From the NCBI GenBank assembly GCA_036406595.1, contig DASXAR010000066.1, forward strand, positions 1-13,715: a stretch of DNA of 13,715 nt, in the 5' to 3' direction. Numbering within the stretch: the stretch's first letter is position 1; each line of letters opens with the position of its first letter. Positions 8,025 through 13,715 of the stretch are shown here, in pieces. This stretch comes from VRUE01 sp036406595 (GTDB lineage: Bacteria > Actinomycetota > Thermoleophilia > Solirubrobacterales > 70-9). Made by a program: the position numbers and the translations under genes. The notes beneath the pieces are model-generated. The model was not told where the DNA came from. It searched no databases and saw nothing but the letters and a program-made list of their open reading frames with translations.

Positions 8025-9686
8025 GTGCTTTCCAGTCGATTCAGGGGCGTCCGTCTCCTGCTCATGATCTGCATCGCATGCCTCGCCCTCGCGCTCTGGG
8101 CAGGGCCTGCCGCGGCGCGCAACGCTTACGTGGCCAACTCGGGTGACGGCACGGTGACGGTCTTCGACACCCGCACCAATTCGGCCGTCGGCCCGATCCC
8201 GGTCGGCCTCGAACCGGTCGACGTGGCGATCACCCCGAACGGAGGTCGCGCCTACGTCGCCCTTCGCGGCGACGACGCGGTCGCGGTCATCGACACCGCG
8301 ACGAATGCGCTGGTCGGCTCGCCGATCGAAGTCGGCGACGCGCCGCAGGGGCTTGCGATCTCTCCCAACGGGGCCGTCCTCTACGTGGCCAACTCGGGCG
8401 ATGACACCGTCTCCGCGATCAGCACCTCCGGCAACGCGCCGCTCGCCGCGCCGATCGAAGTCGGGGACGAACCGGACGGGATCGCATTCACCCCTGACGG
8501 CGGGTCCGCCTTCGTCGCGCAGCGGGGCGGCAACCTCTCCGTGATCGACACCGCCACCAACACGGTCGTCGACTCGATCACCGACTCGCTCGGTCCGTCG
8601 CGGCTGGCGATCGGCCCGCGGGGAGGGCGAGGCTTTGTGACCAACCGCGCCTCGAGCTCGGTGACCGCCTTCAACCCGATCAACCGCTCCCCGGTCGGGG
8701 CGCCGATCATGTCCGGGGCCCAGCCGGCGGGGATCGCGATCGACCCGCGGGGCGTCGTCGCCTACGCGGCAAGCCCGGTCGACGGGACCGTGACCCCGAT
8801 CGACACCGCGCTGGACAGCGTCCTCAGCCTGCCCATCGGAGGGTTTCCCGGGGCGACCGGCGTCGCCTTCGACCCCCGGGGCCTGAGCGGCTACGTCACC
8901 GACGGCGCCGGCACCGCGACCACAATCCTCGATGCGACCCGCAACGCGCCGGCAGGCTCGATCGGCGTCGGCGAAGCGCCGGCCGGCGTGGCCGTGGTGC
9001 CGAACCAGGGCCCGACCGCCTCCTTCTTCGTCTCGCCGACCCGGAGACGGGCGAAGAAAACCCTCACCTTCCATGCCGCCGGGTCAACCGACCCCGACGG
9101 GTCGATCGTCAACTACGCCTGGGACTTCGGCGACGGAGGTCACGCCGAAGGGAGCGCCCCGACCCGCACGCATCGCTACCGGCGACCCGGGAGCTACCAG
9201 GTCAGCCTGGTCGTGACCGATGACGAGGGCTGCTCGACCGAATTCGTCTACACCGGCCAGACCGCATACTGCAATGGCTCGCCCGCCGCCGCGATGACGA
9301 CGACACTGAACGTCCTCTCCGCGACCGGGCCGAAATTACGTCTGCGCGGGGCCCACCGGCAGCGGCTGGGCGGAAGGGTGCGCGTCTTCGCGCACTGCGT
9401 CGGCAAGGCCTGCTCGTTCCGTGCCCGCGGCGCAATCATCGCCAGCCGTGAAAGCGGTGGGATCGTGCACCGCAGCAGGCACCGGCTGATCGGTTCGAGC
9501 TTCCTGCGTCCGAGCCGCGGCTGGCGCCGGCTCACGCTCCGACTTCCGAAGCGCACCCGCCGCGCCGCGGCGAGGGCCCTTCGCCATGGCGGCAAGGCGA
9601 AGGCGAGGGTGACCGTGCTCGCCACCGACGAAGGCGGCGATCAGACGCTCCGCGTGCGCAAGATCAAGCTGGTTCGCGGTCACTAG
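8025..9686 (+). CDS. Secreted seven-bladed YVTN beta-propeller protein with PKD domain
   Basis: The 553-residue protein starts at GTG 8025 with a good RBS. A signal peptide covers residues 1-31 (basic RFRGVR, hydrophobic core, cleavage near PAAA-RN). Seven repeats of about 43 residues follow (about 33-330), each with a YVAN-like strand, V(I/F)DT..N, and IEVG..P.G(I/L)A.(T/S)P.G. This is the YVTN propeller repeat, and seven copies make a complete ring. A PKD domain follows (WDFGDGG near 366, HRYRRPGSYQVSLVVTDDEG), with an extra Cys-containing segment (GCSTEF...AYCNGSP). A basic C-terminal region with a Cys pair (HCVGKACSF) ends the protein, similar in type to C-terminal modules of other Thermoleophilia surface proteins. 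No enzymatic residues are evident. Probable role: extracellular binding or a cell-wall-associated scaffold (inference). It appears independent of sucCD. Confidence 0.9.
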   Translation: MLSSRFRGVRLLLMICIACLALALWAGPAAARNAYVANSGDGTVTVFDTRTNSAVGPIPVGLEPVDVAITPNGGRAYVALRGDDAVAVIDTATNALVGSPIEVGDAPQGLAISPNGAVLYVANSGDDTVSAISTSGNAPLAAPIEVGDEPDGIAFTPDGGSAFVAQRGGNLSVIDTATNTVVDSITDSLGPSRLAIGPRGGRGFVTNRASSSVTAFNPINRSPVGAPIMSGAQPAGIAIDPRGVVAYAASPVDGTVTPIDTALDSVLSLPIGGFPGATGVAFDPRGLSGYVTDGAGTATTILDATRNAPAGSIGVGEAPAGVAVVPNQGPTASFFVSPTRRRAKKTLTFHAAGSTDPDGSIVNYAWDFGDGGHAEGSAPTRTHRYRRPGSYQVSLVVTDDEGCSTEFVYTGQTAYCNGSPAAAMTTTLNVLSATGPKLRLRGAHRQRLGGRVRVFAHCVGKACSFRARGAIIASRESGGIVHRSRHRLIGSSFLRPSRGWRRLTLRLPKRTRRAAARALRHGGKAKARVTVLATDEGGDQTLRVRKIKLVRGH

Positions 9687-9706
9687 ACAACCGGCGACGG
9701 CGAGCT

Positions 9707-9726
9707 GGGCCGCATCGCGACGGCCC
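9707..9726 (+). terminator. Possible hairpin after the propeller gene
   Basis: GGGCCG (9707-9712) and CGGCCC (9721-9726) form a 6-bp GC stem with an 8-base loop, 20 bases after the propeller stop. There is no T-tract. It could terminate that transcript before the aminotransferase promoter, but short GC stems arise often by chance in this composition. Confidence 0.3.
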
Positions 9727-9737
9727 CGGGGCGTTGC

Positions 9738-9743
9738 TACGCT
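9738..9743 (+). promoter_or_regulatory. -10-like hexamer TACGCT before the aminotransferase
   Basis: TACGCT (TAnnnT) ends 8 bases before ATG 9752 and suggests a leaderless mRNA. The aminotransferase has no Shine-Dalgarno, which fits. No -35 is recognisable. Confidence 0.4.
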
Positions 9744-9751
9744 CGCTGGCG

Positions 9752-10855
9752 ATGGCCGCTGACACGATCTCCTTCGCCCGCGGCGCGCCAAGCGCCGACA
9801 TCCTCCCGACCGAGGCGGTTCGCGAGGCCGCGGCCGGCGCGCTTGCCGAGGACTGGGAACGAGCGCTCTCCTACGGCACGGGCATCGGCCACCCCGGGCT
9901 CTGCGAGTGGGTCGCCGAGCGGCATGGCGACCTCGATGCCGGTGACGTGATGATCACCAACGGCTCGCTCGAGGCCGGCTGGATGCTCTTCGACCATCTG
10001 CTGGAACCAGGCGACCGCGTCGTCGTCGAGCAGCCCACCTACGACCGGACGCTGTTGATGCTGCAGCGGCTGGGAGTGGAGCTGGTGCCGGTGCGGCTGG
10101 AGTCGGATGGCCTCGACGTGGCCGCGCTGGAGGCGGCGCTGGCAGAGGGGCCGATCAAGCTCGCCCACGTCATCCCCAACTTCCACAACCCGGCCGGCTG
10201 CACGCTCTCTGCCCAGAAGAGGGTGCGGCTGGTCGAGCTCGCCGCGCAGCACGACTTCCTGATCTTCGAGGACGACCCCTACCGCGAGCTTCCCTTCGAG
10301 GGCGAGGCCCTCGAGACGATGCTCTCGATCGACAGGCAAGGACGGGTGATCCACGCCTCGTCCTTCTCGAAGACCGTCAGCCCGGGTGTGCGGGTCGGCT
10401 ACCTGGCGGGCCCGGGCGACGAGATCGCAGCCCTGGCGAAGCGCGCCAACGAGACCTACATCTCACCCAACATGCTGGCCGAGGCGGTCGTGCTGAGACT
10501 CTGCGAGTCCGGCGCCCTTGACAGCAACATCGAGTTCGTGAAGGGCGCCCTGCGGGAGCGTCGCGACACGCTGGTCGAGGCGCTCCGCGACCACATGCCC
10601 GAGGCCGAGTTCATCGTCCCGGGCGGGGGGTACTTCCTCTGGCTGGACCTGGCGGAGGGAACCGACACTCCGACCCTGCTGGTCGAGTCGAAGGGAGAGG
10701 GCGTCGGCTTCGTCGCGGGCCCCGACTTCATGATCGAGGGCGGCCACAACAGCCTCCGGCTCTCCTTCGCCAGCGTGCATCCGGATCGCATCGCCGAGGG
10801 CGTCGAGCGCATCGCCAGGGCGCTCGACCGGATCCGCGCAGGCTCGCCCGCCTAA
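9752..10855 (+). CDS. PLP-dependent aminotransferase, class I/II fold (LysN/MocR-type)
   Basis: The 367-residue fold-type I PLP enzyme most resembles 2-aminoadipate/aromatic aminotransferases and the aminotransferase domain of MocR regulators; the GntR-type HTH is absent. Visible: ISFARGAPSADILP near the N-terminus, SYGTGIGHPGLCEWVAERH, ITNGSLEAGWMLFDHLLEPGDRVVVEQPTYDR, NFHNPAGCTLS, the PLP phosphate/ring segment FEDDPYRELPF, the Schiff-base Lys in SSFSKTVSPGVRVGY (K207), and the substrate-carboxylate Arg in SLRLSFASV. ATG 9752 is preferred over the in-frame TTG at 9734. It gives a family-like N-terminus and lies 8 bases after a TACGCT element, whereas the TTG lies before that hexamer. The amino donor and acceptor cannot be assigned. 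Its stop overlaps the stop of the convergent regulator by four bases (CTAA). Confidence 0.93.
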   Translation: MAADTISFARGAPSADILPTEAVREAAAGALAEDWERALSYGTGIGHPGLCEWVAERHGDLDAGDVMITNGSLEAGWMLFDHLLEPGDRVVVEQPTYDRTLLMLQRLGVELVPVRLESDGLDVAALEAALAEGPIKLAHVIPNFHNPAGCTLSAQKRVRLVELAAQHDFLIFEDDPYRELPFEGEALETMLSIDRQGRVIHASSFSKTVSPGVRVGYLAGPGDEIAALAKRANETYISPNMLAEAVVLRLCESGALDSNIEFVKGALRERRDTLVEALRDHMPEAEFIVPGGGYFLWLDLAEGTDTPTLLVESKGEGVGFVAGPDFMIEGGHNSLRLSFASVHPDRIAEGVERIARALDRIRAGSPA

Positions 10856-11559
10856 CGGCCGTAGCGGTCGTCGGAGAAGACGAGCTGCTCCGGGATCGCC
10901 GCGCGCGGAGGCGGTGCCGGATCGGCGCGCACCGAGACCGTCTCGGCGACGCTGCGGGAGACGCGGTGGGCGCCGTCGGAGGAGGCGATCGTGATGCCCT
11001 CATCGTCGCTCGACTCGACCTTCCCCTCGAGGCCCGGCTCCAGCCCCGCCTTCTTCAGGTAGTGGAGGAGGTCCTCGGCCTCGTTCTCGAAGCGCAGGAC
11101 GTGCACTGCCCCGCCCACCTCGACGTCGGCCAGCAGCGAGCCCTGCTCGCGGGCGCCCTCGACGATCGGGTGGCCGTGGGGGCAGGTCTTCGCGTCGCCG
11201 ATCGCCGCCCGCATCCGCTCCTCCAGCACCGGTGACATCGCGTGCTCGATCCGCTCGGCCTCCTCGTGGACCTCGTCCCATGGGATGCCGAGGACGTCGG
11301 TGAGGAAGCGCTCGATCATCCGATGGCGCCGCACGATGTAGCTGGCGTGCTCGCGCCCCGACCTGGTGAATTCGAGCGATTTGTCCCGCCGGCGCTCGAC
11401 GTAGCCGTCCTCGACGAGCCGGCCGATCATCTCGTGCACCGTCGGCGGGGACAGCTGCATCGCCCGGGCGATGTTGGCGCCGGTCATCGGCAGCCCGGCC
11501 TCCTCGATCCAGAACATGATCTCCAGGTACTCCTGCTCGGCGACCGTCGCGCTCTCCAT
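10852..11559 (-). CDS. DtxR-family metal-dependent repressor, MntR-like ligands
   Basis: The 235-residue DNA-binding metal sensor has three parts. A winged HTH (residues 1-70, MTGANIARAMQLSPPTVHEMIGRLVEDGYVER) is followed by a metal-binding/dimerisation domain (71-140). An SH3/FeoA-like domain comes next (about 145-215, with ADVEVGGAVHVLRF), ending in a Pro-rich tail. Numbering coincides with DtxR/IdeR. The ancillary-site residues H79, E83 and H98 are kept, and the primary-site E105 and H106 are present. However, Met10 and Cys102 of iron-sensing DtxR/IdeR are both Glu here (E10, E102; E13 also present), the pattern of manganese-sensing MntR. I infer a Mn-responsive repressor, probably of uptake genes elsewhere. 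ATG 11559 lacks a Shine-Dalgarno and follows a minus-strand TACACT by 9 bases. It sits 33 bases downstream of the IIB-type HAD gene on the same strand. Confidence 0.92.
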   Translation of the reverse strand: MESATVAEQEYLEIMFWIEEAGLPMTGANIARAMQLSPPTVHEMIGRLVEDGYVERRRDKSLEFTRSGREHASYIVRRHRMIERFLTDVLGIPWDEVHEEAERIEHAMSPVLEERMRAAIGDAKTCPHGHPIVEGAREQGSLLADVEVGGAVHVLRFENEAEDLLHYLKKAGLEPGLEGKVESSDDEGITIASSDGAHRVSRSVAETVSVRADPAPPPRAAIPEQLVFSDDRYGR

Positions 11560-11568
11560 GGCGCCCCG

Positions 11569-11574
11569 AGTGTA
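11569..11574 (-). promoter_or_regulatory. -10-like hexamer TACACT before the DtxR-family gene
   Basis: Read on the minus strand this is TACACT, ending 9 bases before the regulator's ATG, so the mRNA would be leaderless or nearly so. It lies in the 33-base gap after the HAD gene. It would let the regulator be expressed independently of that gene. Confidence 0.42.
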
Positions 11575-11575
11575 G

Positions 11576-11600
11576 TGACTGGTCAGGGCCGCTCAGCGGC
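11576..11600. promoter_or_regulatory. Two small palindromes upstream of the regulator (possible operator)
   Basis: TGACtgGTCA (11576-11585) directly abuts the TACACT promoter element, and GCCGCTcAGCGGC (11588-11600) spans the stop codon of the HAD gene. DtxR-family proteins bind palindromes and often autoregulate, so these are operator candidates. I cannot match them to a known MntR or IdeR box, and the second could equally be a weak terminator stem. Confidence 0.25.
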
Positions 11601-12408
11601 GCTCGACCAGGGTCGAGACGACAGCCTCGTAGAAGCCGTCGCCCATCGCTCCCTCGGTCACCGTGACGTTGTCCCAGGCACCGAGCGCGGCGCGCAGGCC
11701 CGGGTCGCGCTGCGGCCCGTTGGCGACGACGAAGAAGCGGCCGACCGCGGCGGCCACCTCGAGATCCTCGACCGAGTCGCCGACCCCGATGCAGTCGGCG
11801 GGGTCGTGGCCGCGGGCCCTGGCATGGGCGGCGACCGCATTCGCCTTGCTGACGATCCGCGGCACCAGGTGGTAGGCGTGGGTCGGCCCGTCGATCGCGG
11901 CCATCGCGGTGCCGATCGCGCCGTTGTCGAGCAGGCGGAGGTCCTCGTGCCCGTCGGCGGCCAGCAATTCGTTTGCCTCGCCGACGTCGACCTTGCCCCG
12001 GAACAGGTGGGAGAGGACGCGGCCGTGGTGCCATGGGGAGTGGTACTCGAGCCGGCTCTCGAAGCGCTCGAAGAGCATCTTCGGGATGCCGCGCTCCTCG
12101 ATCTTCTCGTACACGGTGCCGTCCTCGTCGGGGACGAGGTCGCCGGTCAGAAGGGTGGTCTCTCCTTCGATTGCGAAGGCGCAGCCCGCCTCGTATATGT
12201 AGGAGGCCTGCCCCATCAGGCGCGCCGCCTCGTGCACCTGGGCCTCGCGCCGCCCGGACATGATCACCACCTCGACCCCGCCCCGCTCGCATGCCTCGAG
12301 CGCGCGGGCCTGGGCGAGCGAGAAGCGGCCCTCGGCGTCGCGAAAGAGCGAGCTGCCCTTGCCCAGAAGGGTGCCGTCGAGATCGACGTAGACGCAGCTC
12401 AGGCCCAT
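11593..12408 (-). CDS. HAD-superfamily phosphatase, Cof/class IIB type
   Basis: The 271-residue protein starts at ATG 12408. The frame extends upstream to 12471, but that part is antisense to a repeat and lies beyond the promoter element at 12421-12426, so I start at MGLSCVYVDLDGTLL. Motif I is VDLDGT with D9 (nucleophile) and D11 (acid/base), as in phosphatases. Motif II is VIMSGRR (S51), motif III is the Lys of VSKANAV (K188), and motif IV is GVGDSVEDLEV (D211, D215). The long insert between motifs II and III is the class IIB cap. Relatives act on sugar phosphates, phosphoglycosides or flavin/pyridoxal phosphates, so the substrate here is open. It is the upstream gene of a possible pair with the DtxR-family regulator and is divergent from the DHPS-like gene. 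Confidence 0.9.
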   Translation of the reverse strand: MGLSCVYVDLDGTLLGKGSSLFRDAEGRFSLAQARALEACERGGVEVVIMSGRREAQVHEAARLMGQASYIYEAGCAFAIEGETTLLTGDLVPDEDGTVYEKIEERGIPKMLFERFESRLEYHSPWHHGRVLSHLFRGKVDVGEANELLAADGHEDLRLLDNGAIGTAMAAIDGPTHAYHLVPRIVSKANAVAAHARARGHDPADCIGVGDSVEDLEVAAAVGRFFVVANGPQRDPGLRAALGAWDNVTVTEGAMGDGFYEAVVSTLVERR

Positions 12409-12417
12409 GGTCGGCTC

Positions 12418-12428
12418 GCTACGGTAGC
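12418..12428. promoter_or_regulatory. Palindromic GCTACGGTAGC with -10-like hexamers on both strands
   Basis: GCTAC-G-GTAGC is an inverted repeat. On the plus strand it holds TACGGT (12420-12425), 7 bases before the mini-ORF ATG 12433. On the minus strand it holds TACCGT (12421-12426), 12 bases before the HAD ATG 12408. A single symmetric -10 could drive both directions. No -35 is evident either way. Confidence 0.42.
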
Positions 12429-12432
12429 CGTC

Positions 12433-12498
12433 ATGAGCGCGGAGCGAGCGAAGCGTCGAAATCTGATTCATCGCGAGCGAGCGAAGCGCGAAATTTGA
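12433..12498 (+). CDS. 21-codon Arg-rich mini-ORF with internal repeat
   Basis: ATG 12433 starts 7 bases after the TACGGT -10-like hexamer, and TGA 12496-12498 ends two bases before the DHPS-like ATG at 12501. The peptide is MSAERAKRRNLI followed by HRERAKREI: the duplicated DNA yields ERAKRRNLI and a shortened ERAKREI. A one-base difference in the second unit shifts the frame into the stop. The first half resembles the end of the sucC-sucD mini-ORF (ERARGRNLP). If transcription starts at the hexamer this is a leaderless ORF that delivers ribosomes to the downstream gene. No domain is recognised; a non-coding repeat with fortuitous coding potential is the alternative. Confidence 0.4.
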   Translation: MSAERAKRRNLIHRERAKREI

Positions 12499-12500
12499 TC
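12433..12500 (+). repeat. Imperfect tandem duplication before the DHPS-like gene
   Basis: Unit 1 (12433-12469, 37 bases) and unit 2 (12470-12500, 31 bases) share the block GAGCGAGCGAAGCG followed by CGAAAT(C/T)TGAT. Unit 2 lacks a few bases. A third partial copy may begin with ATGAGCGTGGAG at the downstream start codon. Related purine-rich DNA (GAGCGAGAGCGAGC ... GCAATTTG) lies at 7041-7070 before sucD. Confidence 0.7.
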
Positions 12501-13361
12501 ATGAGCGTGGAGGGTTCAGACAGGGCCTGGAGGCTGGCCGACCGGCGGCTCGAGCTGGAGCGGCCGGTCGGCGCCGGGATCGTCAACGTCACCGCCGACT
12601 CGATGTTCGAGGGGGCGCGCAGCGGCACGCCCGAGCAGGCGGTCGCCGACGGCCTGGCGCTGGTCGAGGCGGGTTTCGAGATGCTCGACGTCGGTGCCGT
12701 CGCGGCGCGCAGCGGGCCGCCGGTGCCCGTGGAGGAGGAGGCGGCGGCGCTGATTCCCGCGATCGAGGGGCTCGCAGGCGCCGGCGTGCCGGTCTCCGCC
12801 GACACCTTCTCGCCCGAGGTCGCCCGGCGGGCGATCGCGGCCGGCGCAGCCGCCGTCAACGACATCTCGGGCGGCTCGGAGGAGATGTTCGAGCTGGTCG
12901 CGGAGAGCGGCTGCGGCTACGTCCTCATGCACATCGAGGGGCCTCCCCGAGTCGATCGGCCCCCGCGGGGCTACGGGGACGTCGTCGACCACCTGAAGGA
13001 TTGGTTCGGGGGGAGAGTCGAGGCGGCCGCAGCGCTTGGGGTGAGCGAGGAGCAGATCGCGATCGACCCGGGACTCGACTTCGACCTGACGCCCGAGCAG
13101 GATCTGGAGATCCTGCGGCGCCTCGGCGAGCTGCGCGACCTCGGCCTTCCCCTCTACGTCTCGCTCTCGCGCAAGGACTTCATCGGCGCGGTGCTCGCAG
13201 GCTCCTGGGAGGAGCGCCTGCCGGCGACCGAGCGCGAGTGGGGGACCCTCGCGGCAACCGCGCTCGCGGTGCGCGCCGGCGCCGACATCCTCCGCATCCA
13301 CGATCGCAGCTCGCTCCAGGCCATGAGGGTTGCGGCAGCGATTCGGGGGAGCCTCGTCTGA
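12501..13361 (+). CDS. folP: Dihydropteroate synthase family protein (divergent DHPS)
   Basis: The 286-residue TIM-barrel pterin-binding protein. ATG 12501 is chosen because it follows the mini-ORF stop and gives the usual N-terminus; the open frame runs upstream to 12291 without family similarity. DHPS joins p-aminobenzoate to hydroxymethyldihydropterin diphosphate in folate synthesis. With a constant +7 offset from E. coli DHPS, the kept residues are N29 (NVTADS), D63, R70, D101 (SADTFSPEV), N120 (NDISGG), D189 (IDPG), K225 (SLSRKDFIG), R266 and H268 (RIHD). Divergent parts: TPDSF has become TADSM (F28 equivalent is Met35), GESTRPG has become AVAARSG (T62 and P64 equivalents are Ala69 and Ser71), and the GFGK after DPG is DFDL. 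It may be a working DHPS or a DHPS-like paralogue such as mycobacterial FolP2. The stop overlaps the helicase start (TGATG). Confidence 0.85.
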   Translation: MSVEGSDRAWRLADRRLELERPVGAGIVNVTADSMFEGARSGTPEQAVADGLALVEAGFEMLDVGAVAARSGPPVPVEEEAAALIPAIEGLAGAGVPVSADTFSPEVARRAIAAGAAAVNDISGGSEEMFELVAESGCGYVLMHIEGPPRVDRPPRGYGDVVDHLKDWFGGRVEAAAALGVSEEQIAIDPGLDFDLTPEQDLEILRRLGELRDLGLPLYVSLSRKDFIGAVLAGSWEERLPATEREWGTLAATALAVRAGADILRIHDRSSLQAMRVAAAIRGSLV

Positions 13362-13715
13362 TGGCGAAGAGCCTCCTGGAAACTCCGTGGGCGATTGCGA
13401 TCGACCCAGCCCGCCGAGACGGGCGCATCGTCGCCGAGAGCTCCGAGCCCGAGCGCGCATCGCAATTGGCCTCGACGCCCGCATCGCTCGAGCCGGGCCT
13501 GGTCGAGGCGCTGCAGCGATCCGGCATCGAGCATCTCTACTCACACCAGCTGCGGGCGCTGGAGGCTGCGACCACCTCGAACCTGGTGATCACCAGCGGC
13601 ACCGCCTCGGGCAAGAGCCTCGCCTTCAACCTGCCGGTGCTCGACGGCATCGCGCGGGACCCGAAGCGCCGCGCCCTCTACCTCTACCCGACCAAGGCGC
13701 TGGCCCAGGACCAGG
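13361..13715 (+). CDS. DEAD/DEAH-box helicase, MrfA/YprA-like, 3'-truncated by window end
   Basis: The first 118 residues are present; the frame is open to the last base. ATG 13361 overlaps the preceding TGA by one base (TGATG), implying cotranslation with the DHPS-like gene. Visible: a Q-motif-like segment LYSHQLRALEAA (60-70), Walker A SGTASGKS (79-86, K85), then the motif Ia segment YLYPTKALAQDQ (108-118). The N-terminal layout, with SGTASGKSLAFNLPVL and YPTKALAQDQ, is that of large SF2 helicases of the YprA/MrfA type, which carry a C-terminal DUF1998 Zn-binding domain and act in DNA repair. That C-terminal domain lies outside the window, so the subfamily is inferred. No Shine-Dalgarno of note. 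Confidence 0.85.
   Translation, partial: MAKSLLETPWAIAIDPARRDGRIVAESSEPERASQLASTPASLEPGLVEALQRSGIEHLYSHQLRALEAATTSNLVITSGTASGKSLAFNLPVLDGIARDPKRRALYLYPTKALAQDQ

Noticed and set aside
6761..8122. 453-residue minus-strand frame across sucC-sucD and the propeller gene start
   Set aside because: Covers parts of three supported plus-strand genes, with low-complexity Arg/Asp-rich translation and no recognisable domain.
8120..9000. Regular repeats that might suggest a CRISPR or DNA repeat array
   Set aside because: The periodicity of about 129 bases is explained by seven protein-level propeller repeats that diverge at the DNA level; there are no identical repeats with unique spacers.
7824..9074. 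416-residue minus-strand frame over the propeller gene
   Set aside because: Its Asp/Arg/Gly/Val-rich repeats are the antisense image of the YVTN repeats; no independent evidence.
9734..9751. TTG start for the aminotransferase
   Set aside because: It would place the TACGCT -10-like hexamer inside the coding region; ATG 9752 gives a typical N-terminus.
11242..12432. Long plus-strand frame antisense to the regulator and HAD genes, in frame with the mini-ORF
   Set aside because: The upstream part is a shadow without motifs; only the last 21 codons from ATG 12433 have promoter and positional support.
12409..12471. N-terminal extension of the class IIB HAD protein to ATG 12471
   Set aside because: The extra 21 residues are antisense to the tandem repeat, precede the promoter element and are unlike HAD N-termini; the family begins at VYVDLDGT.

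Overview
The window is very GC-rich, gene-dense bacterial chromosome. Its style points to a high-GC actinobacterium, most likely of the Thermoleophilia/Solirubrobacterales type. This is inferred from secreted PKD-domain proteins with the characteristic repeat units and basic C-terminal beta domains, a biotin carboxylase/BCCP fusion, an IdeR/MntR-size DtxR regulator, and short TAnnnT promoters close to start codons. No database search was possible, so the taxonomy is an inference. I see no rRNA, tRNA, CRISPR array, insertion sequence or integrase, and no gene-free stretch longer than about 100 bases.

Layout, left to right. (1) The 3' part of a secreted repeat/PKD protein (+). (2) A fused biotin carboxylase-BCCP subunit of an acyl-CoA carboxylase (+), preceded by an 8-codon mini-ORF. 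It converges on (3) a secreted sulfatase (-); the two stop codons lie in the two arms of one perfect hairpin. (4) A haloacid-dehalogenase-type HAD hydrolase (-), divergent from (5) sucC (+) and (6) sucD (+), which are linked by a 15-codon mini-ORF. (7) A secreted seven-bladed YVTN propeller/PKD protein (+). (8) A PLP-dependent aminotransferase (+), whose stop overlaps that of the convergent (9) DtxR-family regulator (-), with Mn-type (MntR-like) metal ligands. (10) A Cof/IIB-type HAD phosphatase (-), divergent from (11) an unusual dihydropteroate synthase homologue (+), preceded by a 21-codon mini-ORF built from a tandem repeat. (12) The start of an MrfA/YprA-like DEAD/DEAH helicase (+), which runs off the window.

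Most genes are ordinary housekeeping genes (TCA-cycle succinyl-CoA synthetase, acyl-CoA carboxylation, folate, metal regulation) mixed with cell-surface proteins. The less ordinary signal lies between genes. Three tiny Arg-rich ORFs end at or within two bases of the next start codon; two share an ERA(K/R)..RNL(I/P) motif and related DNA. Several promoters have a -10-like hexamer only 7-9 bases before an ATG, implying leaderless mRNAs. Both divergent gene pairs have overlapping, near-palindromic -10 elements. The DHPS homologue carries natural substitutions at both classic sulfonamide-resistance positions.
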